Assembly: GCA_964537685.1 (NCBI GenBank)
Contig: CAZICM010000023.1
Location: 62,001-126,000 of the forward strand
Reading direction: 5' to 3'
Length of the DNA stretch: 64,000 nt
From: CAZICM01 sp964537685
Lineage (GTDB): Bacteria; Myxococcota_A; Polyangia; Polyangiales; Polyangiaceae
In this document: positions 1 to 8,704 of the stretch, piece after piece
Layout: every line of letters starts with the position of its first letter
Numbering within the stretch: the stretch's first letter is position 1
Notes under the pieces: generated by a model
The model's input: the letters and a program-made list of their open reading frames with translations, nothing else
Database searches by the model: none
Told to the model about the DNA's origin: nothing
Program-made: the position numbers and the translations under genes

Positions 1-288
1 ATTTTTTCGGAAGAAGGCGCGTTGGTGTGGGCGAGCGCGGAATATCAAAAAACAGGTATCGAACCCTATATGCATGAGCGGGGAACCCGCACGCCTTCGC
101 TTCGCCGGCTCTATAAAAAACATCCATTTTTTACCAATGGCTCGGCGAAGGATCCTGTAGAGGTGATTTCATTCGCGCATGAAGTGGACGGCGTTTTTTA
201 TCATTCATTGGCGCGCGGGGGAATTGAACCCACCTGGACGACGAGCGGCAATTCTGGAGCGCTTTTAGCCTTTCTCGATCTGCTTTAG
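1..288 (+). CDS. C-terminal part of a di-haem cytochrome c peroxidase-like protein (5' partial)
   Basis: The reading frame is open from base 1, so only the last 95 residues are in the window. The stretch R-T-P-S-L-R-R-L-Y-K followed by P-F-F-T-N-G-S-A resembles the region just before the C-terminus of bacterial di-haem cytochrome c peroxidase/MauG-type proteins, which usually reads R-T-P-x-L-R-N...Y-x-H-x-G-S. These are normally periplasmic enzymes with two CxxCH haem sites, none of which lies in the visible part. The stop codon overlaps that of the convergent HAD gene by three bases (TTAG at 285-288). A related c-type cytochrome family is equally possible because the haem domains are missing. 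Confidence 0.5.
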   Translation: MFSEEGALVWASAEYQKTGIEPYMHERGTRTPSLRRLYKKHPFFTNGSAKDPVEVISFAHEVDGVFYHSLARGGIEPTWTTSGNSGALLAFLDLL

Positions 289-989
289 CCGCTGGGTTCC
301 AATAAAAACGAAATGGCTTTTGAATCGTTTAAATTGGAAACGGCGAGGGCCGGTTTGCATTCCCATAAGGTTTCCAGCGAATAAAAACCCGTGGCCACCG
401 CGAGACATTCGGCCTCCATCGCATGGGCCGCCGCAATATCCTTTGGCGTATCGCCGATAATAACGACGCGGCATTCAGAAAGCGGGAGATGAAGGGCTTC
501 GGCGCCGCGCCGGGCACCGGCTCTTAATAATTCCGCCCGGTCTTCGCTGTCGCAGCCAAAACCTCCAAAACCAAATCGATCGAATAGGCCGACCTTGGAC
601 AGTTTTATGCGCGCGCCTTCACGGATATTGCCGGTTCCCAGGCCCACGGCGAATTCAGGCCGCCCTTCCAGAGCCTCCAGCGAAGCCATCACGCCTTCGT
701 GGATCCAATAGGTGGCCGCCTGTTCGACTTCCTCCGCCAATACGGATAGATAGCAATCCAATAAGATAGACATAGCCTCTTTTAAAATGGTATTGCCCTC
801 ATGATATCCGAGCGCCGAAAGGCCCGCGCGCAATATGGCCGGATCGGTCATGCCGCCGAAGGAAATGCCCGAAACCGCATCGGGGCGGCCATAAACCCGC
901 TGAAATGCCCTTTCAATCGCGCGCCTTCCGGCCCCGCCCGTCGTAATGAGCGTCCCGTCGATATCGAATAAAAATATTGTTGGTTTCAC
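285..989 (-). CDS. HAD-superfamily hydrolase, phosphoglycolate-phosphatase-like
   Basis: A 234-residue soluble protein with all HAD landmarks. Motif I is F-D-I-D-G-T at residues 8-13 (D9 the likely nucleophile, D11 the acid/base). A helical cap follows. There is a lysine-bearing stretch around R-I-K-L-S-K-V-G-L-F, and motif IV is I-I-G-D-T-P-K-D. The length and order fit the phosphoglycolate phosphatase/Gph-like branch, which removes phosphate from small metabolites. Substrate cannot be read from sequence. The start is GTG at 989, chosen because the next codons lead straight into the first beta strand. No operon partner is apparent; the next gene upstream, the NYN protein, ends about 40 bases away on the same strand. 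Confidence 0.85.
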   Translation of the reverse strand: MKPTIFLFDIDGTLITTGGAGRRAIERAFQRVYGRPDAVSGISFGGMTDPAILRAGLSALGYHEGNTILKEAMSILLDCYLSVLAEEVEQAATYWIHEGVMASLEALEGRPEFAVGLGTGNIREGARIKLSKVGLFDRFGFGGFGCDSEDRAELLRAGARRGAEALHLPLSECRVVIIGDTPKDIAAAHAMEAECLAVATGFYSLETLWECKPALAVSNLNDSKAISFLLEPSG

Positions 990-1029
990 GGCGCAATCAT
1001 GCAGGAGTTCTTAAAAAAACCAAGCTGTT

Positions 1030-2322
1030 TTAGCTTCCCGAAAATTGGCGTATCCAGCGCACCAAGCGTTCGCGCGTTACCATGTTGCGCTCTTCCGGCG
1101 GATAGAGCGCTTCTATCAATTGTTCAACATCAATGTTTGGATTTGAACATTTCACAAGCCGATCCACAAGAGCCTGCTCATAAGCCAGGCGCAGCGACAT
1201 ATCGTATTCGGTTGAAATTAAGCCGATGCCCACATCATAGCCGTGCAGCCGGAAGAGGCGGAGGTTCCACAGATTGCCGCGCAGTTTGTGAACAAGCTCT
1301 GAATCGCCGCTGTAGCCCGCTGCGTTGAGCGCCGCGATCAATTTTGCCTCCATTTCATCAAATGATCGTACAATACTATCATTTTCTTTTTCAAAAACCG
1401 AATCCAATATATCGAGGGCAGGCCATATCCATTCAGGAGGGAGTGTCCAAATGCGCGCCAGCCGGAGAATATCGTCGAGCGGCGGGCCTTTAGGCCGTAC
1501 CCGCTCGCTGGGACTGGCCTGGGACGAGCTTGGAGGACCATCGGCCATCGTGAGGTGCCCGCCGTCCGGGCCATCGACCACTTTGATGATATCGGGAAAC
1601 TGCATTAGCATTTGGGCAAATGATGTATATCCCAATCGAACTTCATCAAATGTTGGATCAATCCGTTGCACCATAGCCTTGAGGGATGTGCTTTCGACGA
1701 CGCCATCCACGCGCCTTTTGGATAAGCGGCTCAGGGCATTCATTAGAAGATTCCGCACATCCCGGGCTGTGCGCTCAAAACTGGCCGCGCCCGGTGCTTC
1801 CCGGGGTCTTCGCCGCGCGGTCAGCGATTCGTAGAATTTAAATTCATTGCACGCCTTGACCCAAAATGGATTGACATTTTCCTCGACGCCAATGCCGATA
1901 ATGGTGCGCCCCGATTGCTTGATTTTCTGGGCGAGGCTCATAAAATCGCGATCGCTGCTCACCAGAACAACGTGGGTGATATGGGCATAGTGCTGAATGT
2001 CCTCCATGGCATCGAGCGAGAGCCTAATATCCGCTCCATTTTTTCCGCCGATAGGGAACAACTGAATCAAATTGACGCCATATTCGTTTAAATCATGCCG
2101 GTAGGTGCCGAACCATTGCCAGTTAGCGTAGGCTTTATTGATGACCACATCGCCAATCGTGGCCACATGATCCATAATCGCCCCAAGCTGAACGACGGGA
2201 TCTTGAACCTTACCTCGAACGTATTGATAAGCCCCCTGACCGTGTTCGTGCTCGTAGACGGATATATGAAGGTTTTCAAAATCCAAATACAGAGCAACCT
2301 TTCCGACGGATTCGGACGGCAT
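1030..2322 (-). CDS. NYN-domain (LabA/DUF88-like) protein with OST-HTH/LOTUS domain
   Basis: The N-terminal 170 residues match the NYN/PIN-like nuclease fold: L-Y-L-D-F-E-N-L near residue 14, G-A-D-I-R-L-S-L-D-A-M in the middle, and V-L-V-S-S-D-R-D-F at the end. These supply the spaced aspartates of the metal site. A segment around residues 190-265 resembles an OST-HTH/LOTUS winged helix (predicted RNA binding). A second, unrecognised helical region follows. NYN-LOTUS proteins are predicted RNases or RNA regulators. The frame extends to a TTG at 2343, but the ATG at 2322 has AAGGAG (bases 2330-2335, minus strand) at good spacing, so 430 residues is preferred. No partner gene is evident. Confidence 0.85.
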   Translation of the reverse strand: MPSESVGKVALYLDFENLHISVYEHEHGQGAYQYVRGKVQDPVVQLGAIMDHVATIGDVVINKAYANWQWFGTYRHDLNEYGVNLIQLFPIGGKNGADIRLSLDAMEDIQHYAHITHVVLVSSDRDFMSLAQKIKQSGRTIIGIGVEENVNPFWVKACNEFKFYESLTARRRPREAPGAASFERTARDVRNLLMNALSRLSKRRVDGVVESTSLKAMVQRIDPTFDEVRLGYTSFAQMLMQFPDIIKVVDGPDGGHLTMADGPPSSSQASPSERVRPKGPPLDDILRLARIWTLPPEWIWPALDILDSVFEKENDSIVRSFDEMEAKLIAALNAAGYSGDSELVHKLRGNLWNLRLFRLHGYDVGIGLISTEYDMSLRLAYEQALVDRLVKCSNPNIDVEQLIEALYPPEERNMVTRERLVRWIRQFSGS

Positions 2323-2408
2323 TGTGGATCTCCTTAAATTCAATTGGATTGACTGATGGAGCTTAAGGTGCCATGCCTATCATTTATCCGAACTGATTTC
2401 CAGTTTAT

Positions 2409-4169
2409 TTATGCCACGGTGATGAGGCGAATGAGCCAGGTGAGCGCGCCCAATGAAAAGAGCGCGGCGGGAAGCCAGTTTCGCAGGCGATCGCGGGGTG
2501 TGGGAGCGCCCCAAATAAAGGCGGCGGGCATGGAGAGGAGCATGGCGAAAAAGAGTTCGACAGCCGCAAAGCCGAATAAGGTGAGCGCCAGAAAGAGGTC
2601 GTGCACGATCGGCGTGTACAGAAGGATAAGGGGCGTAATGGCCAGGGCGATCAGCGCGGCGTCGCGGTAGGACACGAGAGTGGTGCGGCTTTTCCATAGC
2701 CAAAAAATAAGGCCCAGCGAACCCGCGAAGAGAGGCCATACAAATAAAAAGCTGCCTCCCTGAAGGCCAAATGAGGTGGCGGCGGCGAAGAGAAAAAATC
2801 CTATCAAATTCCCGGCGAATACTTCCGATATGCTGCTCTTTTTGGAGGCGCGGGACGCAAGGGCAGCGATGGCGCCTCCGGCAATGAGCAAGAGGGCCAT
2901 GGCATAGTATCCGTCATCACTCGCGCGTTCTGCGCTTTCAGGCGCAAAGCGTTTGTCGGTGGCCCTGATGAGCAGCCAGCCGAGCAATCCGATAAAAAAT
3001 GAAGCCAATATCTGCATTATAAATAAGGCCAGGCCCCGGAGCATTCCCGCAAGGGAGAGGAGGCGCTTTTTAAAGCCCAGAAAGACCGCGGCCCCGGTGG
3101 CGAGGGCAGCCGCGAAAAGAAAAGCGTAGGCCCAGGGCCCCGGGTAATGCACGAAGAGATTGCCAACGATATTGAAGTAAATGGCGTCGGTACCTTTGGT
3201 ATTGCTTAAGTCTGCATTGCCTAGGCGGCGCGAGAGCGCGAGCATAAGCTCGCCGTGGTGTTCCATGCTTCCTGGATCGAGGTGGGCAATATCATCGTTT
3301 GGGGTGTGGTAATTGCGCAATCCGTCGATAAAGGCGAAACCGAGGCCGGATTTCCCATTGCGGAGGAATACGGTTAAATCGGTGTCATTGGGCATTCGCT
3401 TATAAACAGCCGAGGCAAGCGATGCCGATTTAATGGGAGCGCCCGATTGAGCGAGTTGTTTTATCAGCCAGCCATTTTGCGCGCTGGTTTCAAACATGTG
3501 GACTGGGCCGCCGGAGCCGCGGGCTTCGAAATTGAGCGCGACTGCGGCGCGCGAGGCTAGAGGATGAAGTTCGGTAAAGGCTTCGGCGCCGACCAGGCCA
3601 AGCTCTTCGCCGTCGGTGAATAAAAAGATAATATCGTTTTCTAAAGGCTTTTCATTGCGAAGGGCGCGAATGGTTTCAAGCATGGCCGATACGGCCGCGC
3701 CGTCGTCGCCCGCTCCAGGCCCCATAGCCACCGAGTCGTAATGGCAGGCCAATAATGCGGCCGGGCCGTTTGGGTTTTTGCCGGGTAGTATAACGATAAT
3801 ATTGTAAATTAATCCTCCTGGAATGGGGCGTTTCCAATGCGAGACCGAGCGCTCGACGCGCTGGACTTCGGGTGAGAGGCCATAGGCGCGAAGATTGGCA
3901 AGGATATATTCGCGTACGCGCCGGTGTTCATCGGAGCCGGTTGGATGGGGTATTTTTGCAATCTGTTGTAAATGGACCATGGCCCGGGCGGCCGAGAATT
4001 CGTTGACGGGCGCGGAAAGCGGCCGGGGCGCGGGTGGGCGGTGCAGCACCAGCGCAAGCGCGGCAAAGCCGATAAGCAAGACCACAAAGAAAATCCGCGG
4101 CCAATGCGTTGGGTGGAGCTGAGTCTTGGCACGATCGGTATGACGTGAAATCTCATCGATGTGTTCCAT
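2409..4169 (-). CDS. membrane-embedded M28-family metallopeptidase
   Basis: A 586-residue protein with one N-terminal membrane segment (about 25-43), an M28 peptidase domain (about 60-320), and roughly nine hydrophobic segments to the C-terminus. Zinc ligands of the two-metal M28 site can be placed at H143 (C-H-Y-D-S), D155 (G-A-G-D-D-G), the E188/E189 pair in D-G-E-E-L-G, and H288 in R-N-Y-H-T-P-N-D. Known family members are aminopeptidases or carboxypeptidases. The layout, with the catalytic domain outside and a multi-span tail, resembles eukaryotic ERMP1/Pff1-type proteins and some bacterial homologues. Start ATG at 4169. It is divergent from the lipoprotein gene at 4275, leaving about 105 bases for both promoters. 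Confidence 0.85.
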   Translation of the reverse strand: MEHIDEISRHTDRAKTQLHPTHWPRIFFVVLLIGFAALALVLHRPPAPRPLSAPVNEFSAARAMVHLQQIAKIPHPTGSDEHRRVREYILANLRAYGLSPEVQRVERSVSHWKRPIPGGLIYNIIVILPGKNPNGPAALLACHYDSVAMGPGAGDDGAAVSAMLETIRALRNEKPLENDIIFLFTDGEELGLVGAEAFTELHPLASRAAVALNFEARGSGGPVHMFETSAQNGWLIKQLAQSGAPIKSASLASAVYKRMPNDTDLTVFLRNGKSGLGFAFIDGLRNYHTPNDDIAHLDPGSMEHHGELMLALSRRLGNADLSNTKGTDAIYFNIVGNLFVHYPGPWAYAFLFAAALATGAAVFLGFKKRLLSLAGMLRGLALFIMQILASFFIGLLGWLLIRATDKRFAPESAERASDDGYYAMALLLIAGGAIAALASRASKKSSISEVFAGNLIGFFLFAAATSFGLQGGSFLFVWPLFAGSLGLIFWLWKSRTTLVSYRDAALIALAITPLILLYTPIVHDLFLALTLFGFAAVELFFAMLLSMPAAFIWGAPTPRDRLRNWLPAALFSLGALTWLIRLITVA

Positions 4170-4274
4170 GCGCCTGGCCGAACATACTGTTCATATCTGA
4201 AAAAGGAACTGAATTAAGCGGGCGGCGTAGAAGTTTATGGGGAAACCCTGTTATCGTGTGCACTGGGGAGACTT

Positions 4275-4703
4275 ATGAATCACAGGCTTCGGATTTTTGG
4301 CTCAAGGTATGTTCAGCGGATGAAACACCTTTTGGTTTTGCTTGGATTTTGCCTGCCCTCGTGTTCACTGGGCAATATCTACAGCGACAACTGCAAGGAT
4401 AATCGTGAATGCGAATTGCTGTTTGGGCTGGGTAGCCAATGCGCGGGGGGTTCGTGTTCCACGCCCGCAATATGCAAGGCGGACAGCGATTGCTTTAAGT
4501 TATTTGGACAGGGGAAATGCACGGATGGTTATTGTTCGGGCAATTGCGATCAAAAGAGGGCTGATGGTGTGAGCTGTTATGCCTGCGAGCCTGCTTCCAA
4601 GCCTCATTTTCTCAATGCGTGCGGCGACGCGGAATGCGTGGCTTTCGATAAAAGCCGCCTTTCAAAATTAAATGCGGATGGCTCGCTGCCTCCCTTGCCT
4701 TGA
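4275..4703 (+). CDS. small Cys-rich lipoprotein
   Basis: A 142-residue predicted lipoprotein. The hydrophobic stretch L-L-V-L-L-G-F-C-L-P-S-C ends in a lipobox-like Cys near residue 30. The mature part has about 17 cysteines in spacing such as N-C-x-x-N-x-E-C-E and D-S-D-C-F-K-L-F-G-Q-G-K-C, typical of small disulphide-rich secreted proteins. GGGGAG (4265-4270) precedes the ATG at 4275; an internal ATG at 4320 would also leave a signal peptide. It lies 13 bases before the secreted binding protein at 4717, so the two are probably one operon and may form a complex. Function unknown. Confidence 0.7.
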   Translation: MNHRLRIFGSRYVQRMKHLLVLLGFCLPSCSLGNIYSDNCKDNRECELLFGLGSQCAGGSCSTPAICKADSDCFKLFGQGKCTDGYCSGNCDQKRADGVSCYACEPASKPHFLNACGDAECVAFDKSRLSKLNADGSLPPLP

Positions 4704-4716
4704 GAAGGAGTTCGCC

Positions 4717-5925
4717 ATGCCTATTCCCCGTACTTTAGCTTCTATGTTTCACGGGCTTTGGCGCTTTCGCTATCAGGCGGCCGGGGCGGCGATTTCTGTG
4801 TCGCTCCTGGCTTCAAACAGCGCGGATGCCGCTCCTTGCAAGGATATTTTGATGAATCCTGTGTATGTGACGGGCGGCGGCAAAGTGCTCGTTGAAAACC
4901 TCGCAAAGGTATTGGCGCCGCTGAATGTCAATATTGTGTATTTCCTTCAAGGCTCTTGTAAGGCAGTGGATGCAATTTTAACGGATGTGACGATTACTGG
5001 AATCGCCAATTATTGGGATGTCGCAGGCAATAAACTTGAATGCGATCTCGATCTGGCAGGCGATATTGCAGACATTGGCATTTCCGATGTATTCGCATCG
5101 ACTTGCCAAAACCTTCCCAACGGATTGCCAAGCACCATCCGCGATTTTTTTGGGCCGGTCGAAGCCTATGGTTTTGTGGTTCCCAAGAGTTCGTCTCAGG
5201 ATGTGATCAGCAGGGAAGCTGCATATTTTGTTTATGGTTTTGGCGCCGAGTCGGGCGTTTCGCCATGGGATGATGAAGCGCTTATTTTAAAGCGGGATGT
5301 CGATTCGGGTACGCAGCAAATGATTGGGCTTGCCATTGGCGTGCCGCCTGACCGCTGGAAGGGGACGAGCGTGGCTTCCAGCACGGATTTGGTTACGGCG
5401 ATCAATACATCCATAAATCCAGAAAAAACGATCGGCATTCTCACGGCGGAAGCGGCGGGCACCAATTCGCTTCAATTAAATATGCTGGCCTACCAGACCA
5501 AGGATCAAACCTGCGGGTATTGGCCGGATTCGACGCGGACTTCAAAGGATAAGAAAAATGTGCGCGATGGCCATTACGATATTTGGGGGCCTATTCATAT
5601 CTTAGCGAGGGTTGATAACAATGGCATGCCTTTAAATGCCGAGACCGCCGATGTGATTGATTATATGACGGGGATTAAAAGTCCGAATGCCGGGTTCAAT
5701 CTCATCGATATTCTCGCCGATGCGGGTTTGGTGCCTCTCTGCGCAATGCGGGTGTCGAGAAATAGCGAGCTTGGGCCGCTGGCTTCTTTCGCTCCTGAGC
5801 GTTCTTGCGCTTGTTATTACGACAGCAGGACAACGGGAAAGGCCGATTGTATGAGCTGCACCGATGACAGCGGCTGCACTGAAAGCGCTCCGCGCTGCAA
5901 TTATGGTTTTTGTGAAGTTCAATAA
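4717..5925 (+). CDS. secreted PstS-like periplasmic binding protein with Cys-rich tail
   Basis: A 402-residue exported protein. The ATG at 4717 is preceded by AAGGAG (4705-4710), so it is preferred over the upstream in-frame codon at 4672. A signal peptide covers about residues 1-37 (ending near N-S-A-D-A-A). The body looks like a type 2 periplasmic binding protein of the phosphate-binding PstS type: an early G-G-G-K segment, alternating helix/strand pattern, and D-V-D-S-G-T-Q-Q-M near the middle. The last 45 residues carry a compact cysteine cluster (C-A-C-Y-Y-D, C-M-S-C, C-T-E-S, C-N-Y-G-F-C). No ABC transporter permease or ATPase is nearby, so it may act as a sensor or adhesion subunit with the upstream lipoprotein. 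The PstS link is by impression only. Confidence 0.6.
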   Translation: MPIPRTLASMFHGLWRFRYQAAGAAISVSLLASNSADAAPCKDILMNPVYVTGGGKVLVENLAKVLAPLNVNIVYFLQGSCKAVDAILTDVTITGIANYWDVAGNKLECDLDLAGDIADIGISDVFASTCQNLPNGLPSTIRDFFGPVEAYGFVVPKSSSQDVISREAAYFVYGFGAESGVSPWDDEALILKRDVDSGTQQMIGLAIGVPPDRWKGTSVASSTDLVTAINTSINPEKTIGILTAEAAGTNSLQLNMLAYQTKDQTCGYWPDSTRTSKDKKNVRDGHYDIWGPIHILARVDNNGMPLNAETADVIDYMTGIKSPNAGFNLIDILADAGLVPLCAMRVSRNSELGPLASFAPERSCACYYDSRTTGKADCMSCTDDSGCTESAPRCNYGFCEVQ

Positions 5926-5948
5926 GCGATCCGGCCTGCGGTGAGCGC

Positions 5949-7301
5949 TCAATCCTTATCGTCGTGCTTGCTCGATATGCCGTGGCGCCTGAGGTAGGTG
6001 CGCACATGGGCGCGTTCCATTCCTGAACGGCGCGCCATTTCGGACACGTTTCCTTTGGCCTCTTCCGACAGCGCTGCGAAATACTCTTTTTCAAAGCGGG
6101 CAAGCACATCGCGCTTGGCCTCTTGAAACGGTTTGCCTTTGAGGGTGCCGTAACCGCCTGAATTTCCGATGTGCAGCGATGGCCCTGCGATTTTGGCCTC
6201 GGCAAGCTCACCCAAATGCGCCGCGATATCAATCGGCTCGCCTTCGCCCGCGAGCGCAGTCGCCACGACAACCGCGTTTTTTAGCTCGCGTACATTGCCA
6301 GGCCAGTCGTGGCGGCAGAGGCGCTCCAGCGTTGTGGTTGTCACGCGTTCATAAGCGCTTTCATCACCCAAATCCTTCAGCATTTTGCGTACCAAAACGC
6401 CTATGTCCTCCACCCGCTGGCGAAGGGGAGGAAGCTCTATTTTTACTTGGGCGACGCGGAAATAGAGGTCGCTCCTGAACTCGCCGGCATTGACGGCCCG
6501 CACAAGATCTCTGCGGGTTGCGGCAATTACGCGGACATCGACTTCTTTGTACACAGAGCCGCCTACGCTCTTGATGCGGCGTTCAGCCAGCGCGCGGAGC
6601 AGCTTTGGCTGAACTTCCACGGGCAGCTCGCCCAGTTCATCGAGAAAGATTGTTCCGCCGTCGGCCTCAACGAAGGGCGAGAGCCTTTTGTCGATGGCTC
6701 CCGTAAACGCGCCGCGTTCGTGCCCAAACAAAGTGGCCTCGGACAGCGAAGGCGGTATCGAGCCGCAGTCGACGACAATAAAAGGCTTTTTGGCGCGCGG
6801 GCTCGCCGTGTGAAGCGCCTGGGCAACGAGTTCTTTTCCAGTCCCCGTTTCGCCTCCGATGAGCAGCGTGAGATCTGTCGGGGCGATTTTTGTGAGGCGT
6901 TCGAAGATGGCTCGCATCGGGGCGCTTTGAGCGACGAGCGGCCCAAAGGAAGACAGCGCGGGAACGGCGATCCGTTCGGGACGCGCGGGCTCGAATTCGA
7001 TTTCAGTCTCGCCTAGCCTCAGTTTGGTGCTCGAGAGGAGATACGCCTCTCCGATGCGAACGCCGCCGATAAATGTGCCGTTGCGGCTTCCAAGATCGCG
7101 AATGCGGACGCCTTTGTCTGTCGCAACCAGCTCGGCGTGCACGGCGCTGACTTTGCCGTCTTCGAGAACGAGCGCGCAGGCCGCGTTCCTCCCAACAATC
7201 AAAGGCTCTGCGCCAACCTCAACCCAGTCGGACTTCGCCGTCCGGATGCGCCCGCCACGCACTTCCACGCGGGCTTTGGTTCCTACGGTTACCTCAAGCA
7301 A
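5949..7301 (-). CDS. FHA-domain sigma-54-dependent transcriptional activator
   Basis: A 450-residue bacterial enhancer-binding protein. Domain order: FHA (about 25-105, with G-R-N...S-A-V-H-A-E-L...L-G-S-R-N-G-T), AAA+ (about 120-350), Fis-type HTH (last 45 residues). The AAA+ part has Walker A G-G-E-T-G-T-G-K-E, the sigma-54 contact loop G-A-F-T-G-A, and Walker B G-G-T-I-F-L-D-E-L. FHA domains bind phosphothreonine, so its activity is probably switched by a Ser/Thr kinase. The gene lies two bases downstream of the kinase at 7304-8614 on the same strand, making that kinase the obvious partner. Such kinase/FHA-EBP pairs are common in myxobacteria. Its target promoter is not identifiable here. 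Confidence 0.93.
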   Translation of the reverse strand: MLEVTVGTKARVEVRGGRIRTAKSDWVEVGAEPLIVGRNAACALVLEDGKVSAVHAELVATDKGVRIRDLGSRNGTFIGGVRIGEAYLLSSTKLRLGETEIEFEPARPERIAVPALSSFGPLVAQSAPMRAIFERLTKIAPTDLTLLIGGETGTGKELVAQALHTASPRAKKPFIVVDCGSIPPSLSEATLFGHERGAFTGAIDKRLSPFVEADGGTIFLDELGELPVEVQPKLLRALAERRIKSVGGSVYKEVDVRVIAATRRDLVRAVNAGEFRSDLYFRVAQVKIELPPLRQRVEDIGVLVRKMLKDLGDESAYERVTTTTLERLCRHDWPGNVRELKNAVVVATALAGEGEPIDIAAHLGELAEAKIAGPSLHIGNSGGYGTLKGKPFQEAKRDVLARFEKEYFAALSEEAKGNVSEMARRSGMERAHVRTYLRRHGISSKHDDKD

Positions 7302-7303
7302 GG

Positions 7304-8614
7304 TCAGCTTCTCTCCGTCTTTCGGTGCGGGGTCGCGCCGTCGGGGGGCCTGTGTTCTGCGCTGGAAGGCTTTTGAAAAGCCGGGGGCGCAGGCGGGGGG
7401 CGCACAACGCCGGGTTGTGCGGGTGCGGGAGCAGCATATCCAGGCGGCTTCATGATTGCGGGCAAGCTCGATGGATGAGGGCCTGTAAATGGCTGCGGCT
7501 GAGGAGGAGGCGGCGGTGCGGGAGGCGCGGATATCCGGCCTTGCTGGCGGGTCGGTTCGTCGGCGATGGATGGCATGGGCTGCCGCTGGCCCGCGCCATA
7601 GGCTTCGTTGGTGAATGAAGCCCGGGTATTGGCTTCGTCGACGATGGTGGCCGGTTCGGGACGCTGTGCGGACGCGAGCGCGGAAAGCTCATCGAGCTTG
7701 GTGTTTACCTGCACGCGCGTTGCGCGCGTTAGGTTGGCGGGCTGTATAGAGCGCCACGCTTCAAGGGCTTCCTCGGCGCTCGCAAAACGCTGTTCGCGCC
7801 GCCGATCCAAGGCCCGCTCCAGAAATCGTTCGATGCCTGCGGGCCACTTTTCGCCGGTCACTTCAGCCAATGAGGGTGCCGATCGATCGAGCTTCAGCGA
7901 TACGAGAACAGCGGCGGTGGAGCCCTCAAAGGGAAGTCGCCCAGCAAGAGCGCGGAACGCGACGGCGCCGACGGCGTAGATATCCGCCCTTTCGTCCGCC
8001 CGGGCAGCGCCCCGGACTTGTTCGGGGGCCATATAGGCAAATGACCCGAGCGTCGCATCAAAGGCCGTTAGGGTTGGCTCTTCTTTTTCGCGCCTCGACA
8101 ATTTTGAAATTCCAAAATCCAAGACCTTCGCCCGCTCGCGCCGGCCGGGAAGGTTGAGCAGTTCTAAAAAGATATTTCCAGGCTTTAAATCCCGGTGAAT
8201 CACACCTGCCGCGTGAGCCGCCGCAAGCCCTTGAAGTACATCGTCGATAATCGGGCCGACTTCCGAAAGAGGGAGGTACTGCTCGCGCTTAAGGCGATCG
8301 GCCAGGCTCTCTCCGGTCAAATGCTCGAACACCAAAAGATGCGAACCGTCCTCGGCGTGCCCCACGGCGAGGAGCTTGCATACGTAGTCGCTCTGAATCG
8401 CGGACGCGATCTTGGCCTCGCGCTCAAAACGCCGCACCAAATCGGGCTTTAGGGCCGCGCGCGCAAGCAGGACTTTTATGGCGACCTGACGGCCGTCCAC
8501 ATCGCTTACGGCCGCCCAAACCTCGCCCATACCGCCGCGTCCAAGGAGGCGTGTCACTCGGTAGCCGGCCAGAATATCGCCCGGGTGGATCGCCACGTTG
8601 CCTGGCTTGCACAC
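7304..8614 (-). CDS. Ser/Thr protein kinase (Hanks type), cytosolic
   Basis: A 436-residue kinase with the catalytic domain at about 15-280: glycine loop L-G-R-G-G-M-G-E-V, V-A-I-K-V-L lysine, V-I-H-R-D-L-K-P-G-N catalytic loop, D-F-G-I-S-K-L, and Y-M-A-P-E-Q-V. All key residues are present, so it should be active. The C-terminal 150 residues are Pro/Ala-rich, with runs such as P-P-P-P-P-Q-P-Q-P, and no membrane segment is seen. The start is GTG at 8614, with a second GTG six codons later as alternative. It is the first gene of a two-gene operon with the FHA-sigma54 activator, which is its likely substrate or effector (inference from position and FHA biology). Confidence 0.93.
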   Translation of the reverse strand: MCKPGNVAIHPGDILAGYRVTRLLGRGGMGEVWAAVSDVDGRQVAIKVLLARAALKPDLVRRFEREAKIASAIQSDYVCKLLAVGHAEDGSHLLVFEHLTGESLADRLKREQYLPLSEVGPIIDDVLQGLAAAHAAGVIHRDLKPGNIFLELLNLPGRRERAKVLDFGISKLSRREKEEPTLTAFDATLGSFAYMAPEQVRGAARADERADIYAVGAVAFRALAGRLPFEGSTAAVLVSLKLDRSAPSLAEVTGEKWPAGIERFLERALDRRREQRFASAEEALEAWRSIQPANLTRATRVQVNTKLDELSALASAQRPEPATIVDEANTRASFTNEAYGAGQRQPMPSIADEPTRQQGRISAPPAPPPPPQPQPFTGPHPSSLPAIMKPPGYAAPAPAQPGVVRPPPAPPAFQKPSSAEHRPPDGATPHRKTERS

Positions 8615-8704
8615 TAGCGGCGCAGGCGCTTGATGGGAAGGGGAAAACCAAGCCTCAAATCCGCACTAGCTCCGCGCGCCCCGCGCTTGTACGCTGCGCG
8701 CGCC

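Noticed and set aside
6309..7016. 235-residue frame antisense to the sigma-54 activator
   Set aside because: Shadow of a gene with intact AAA+ and FHA motifs.
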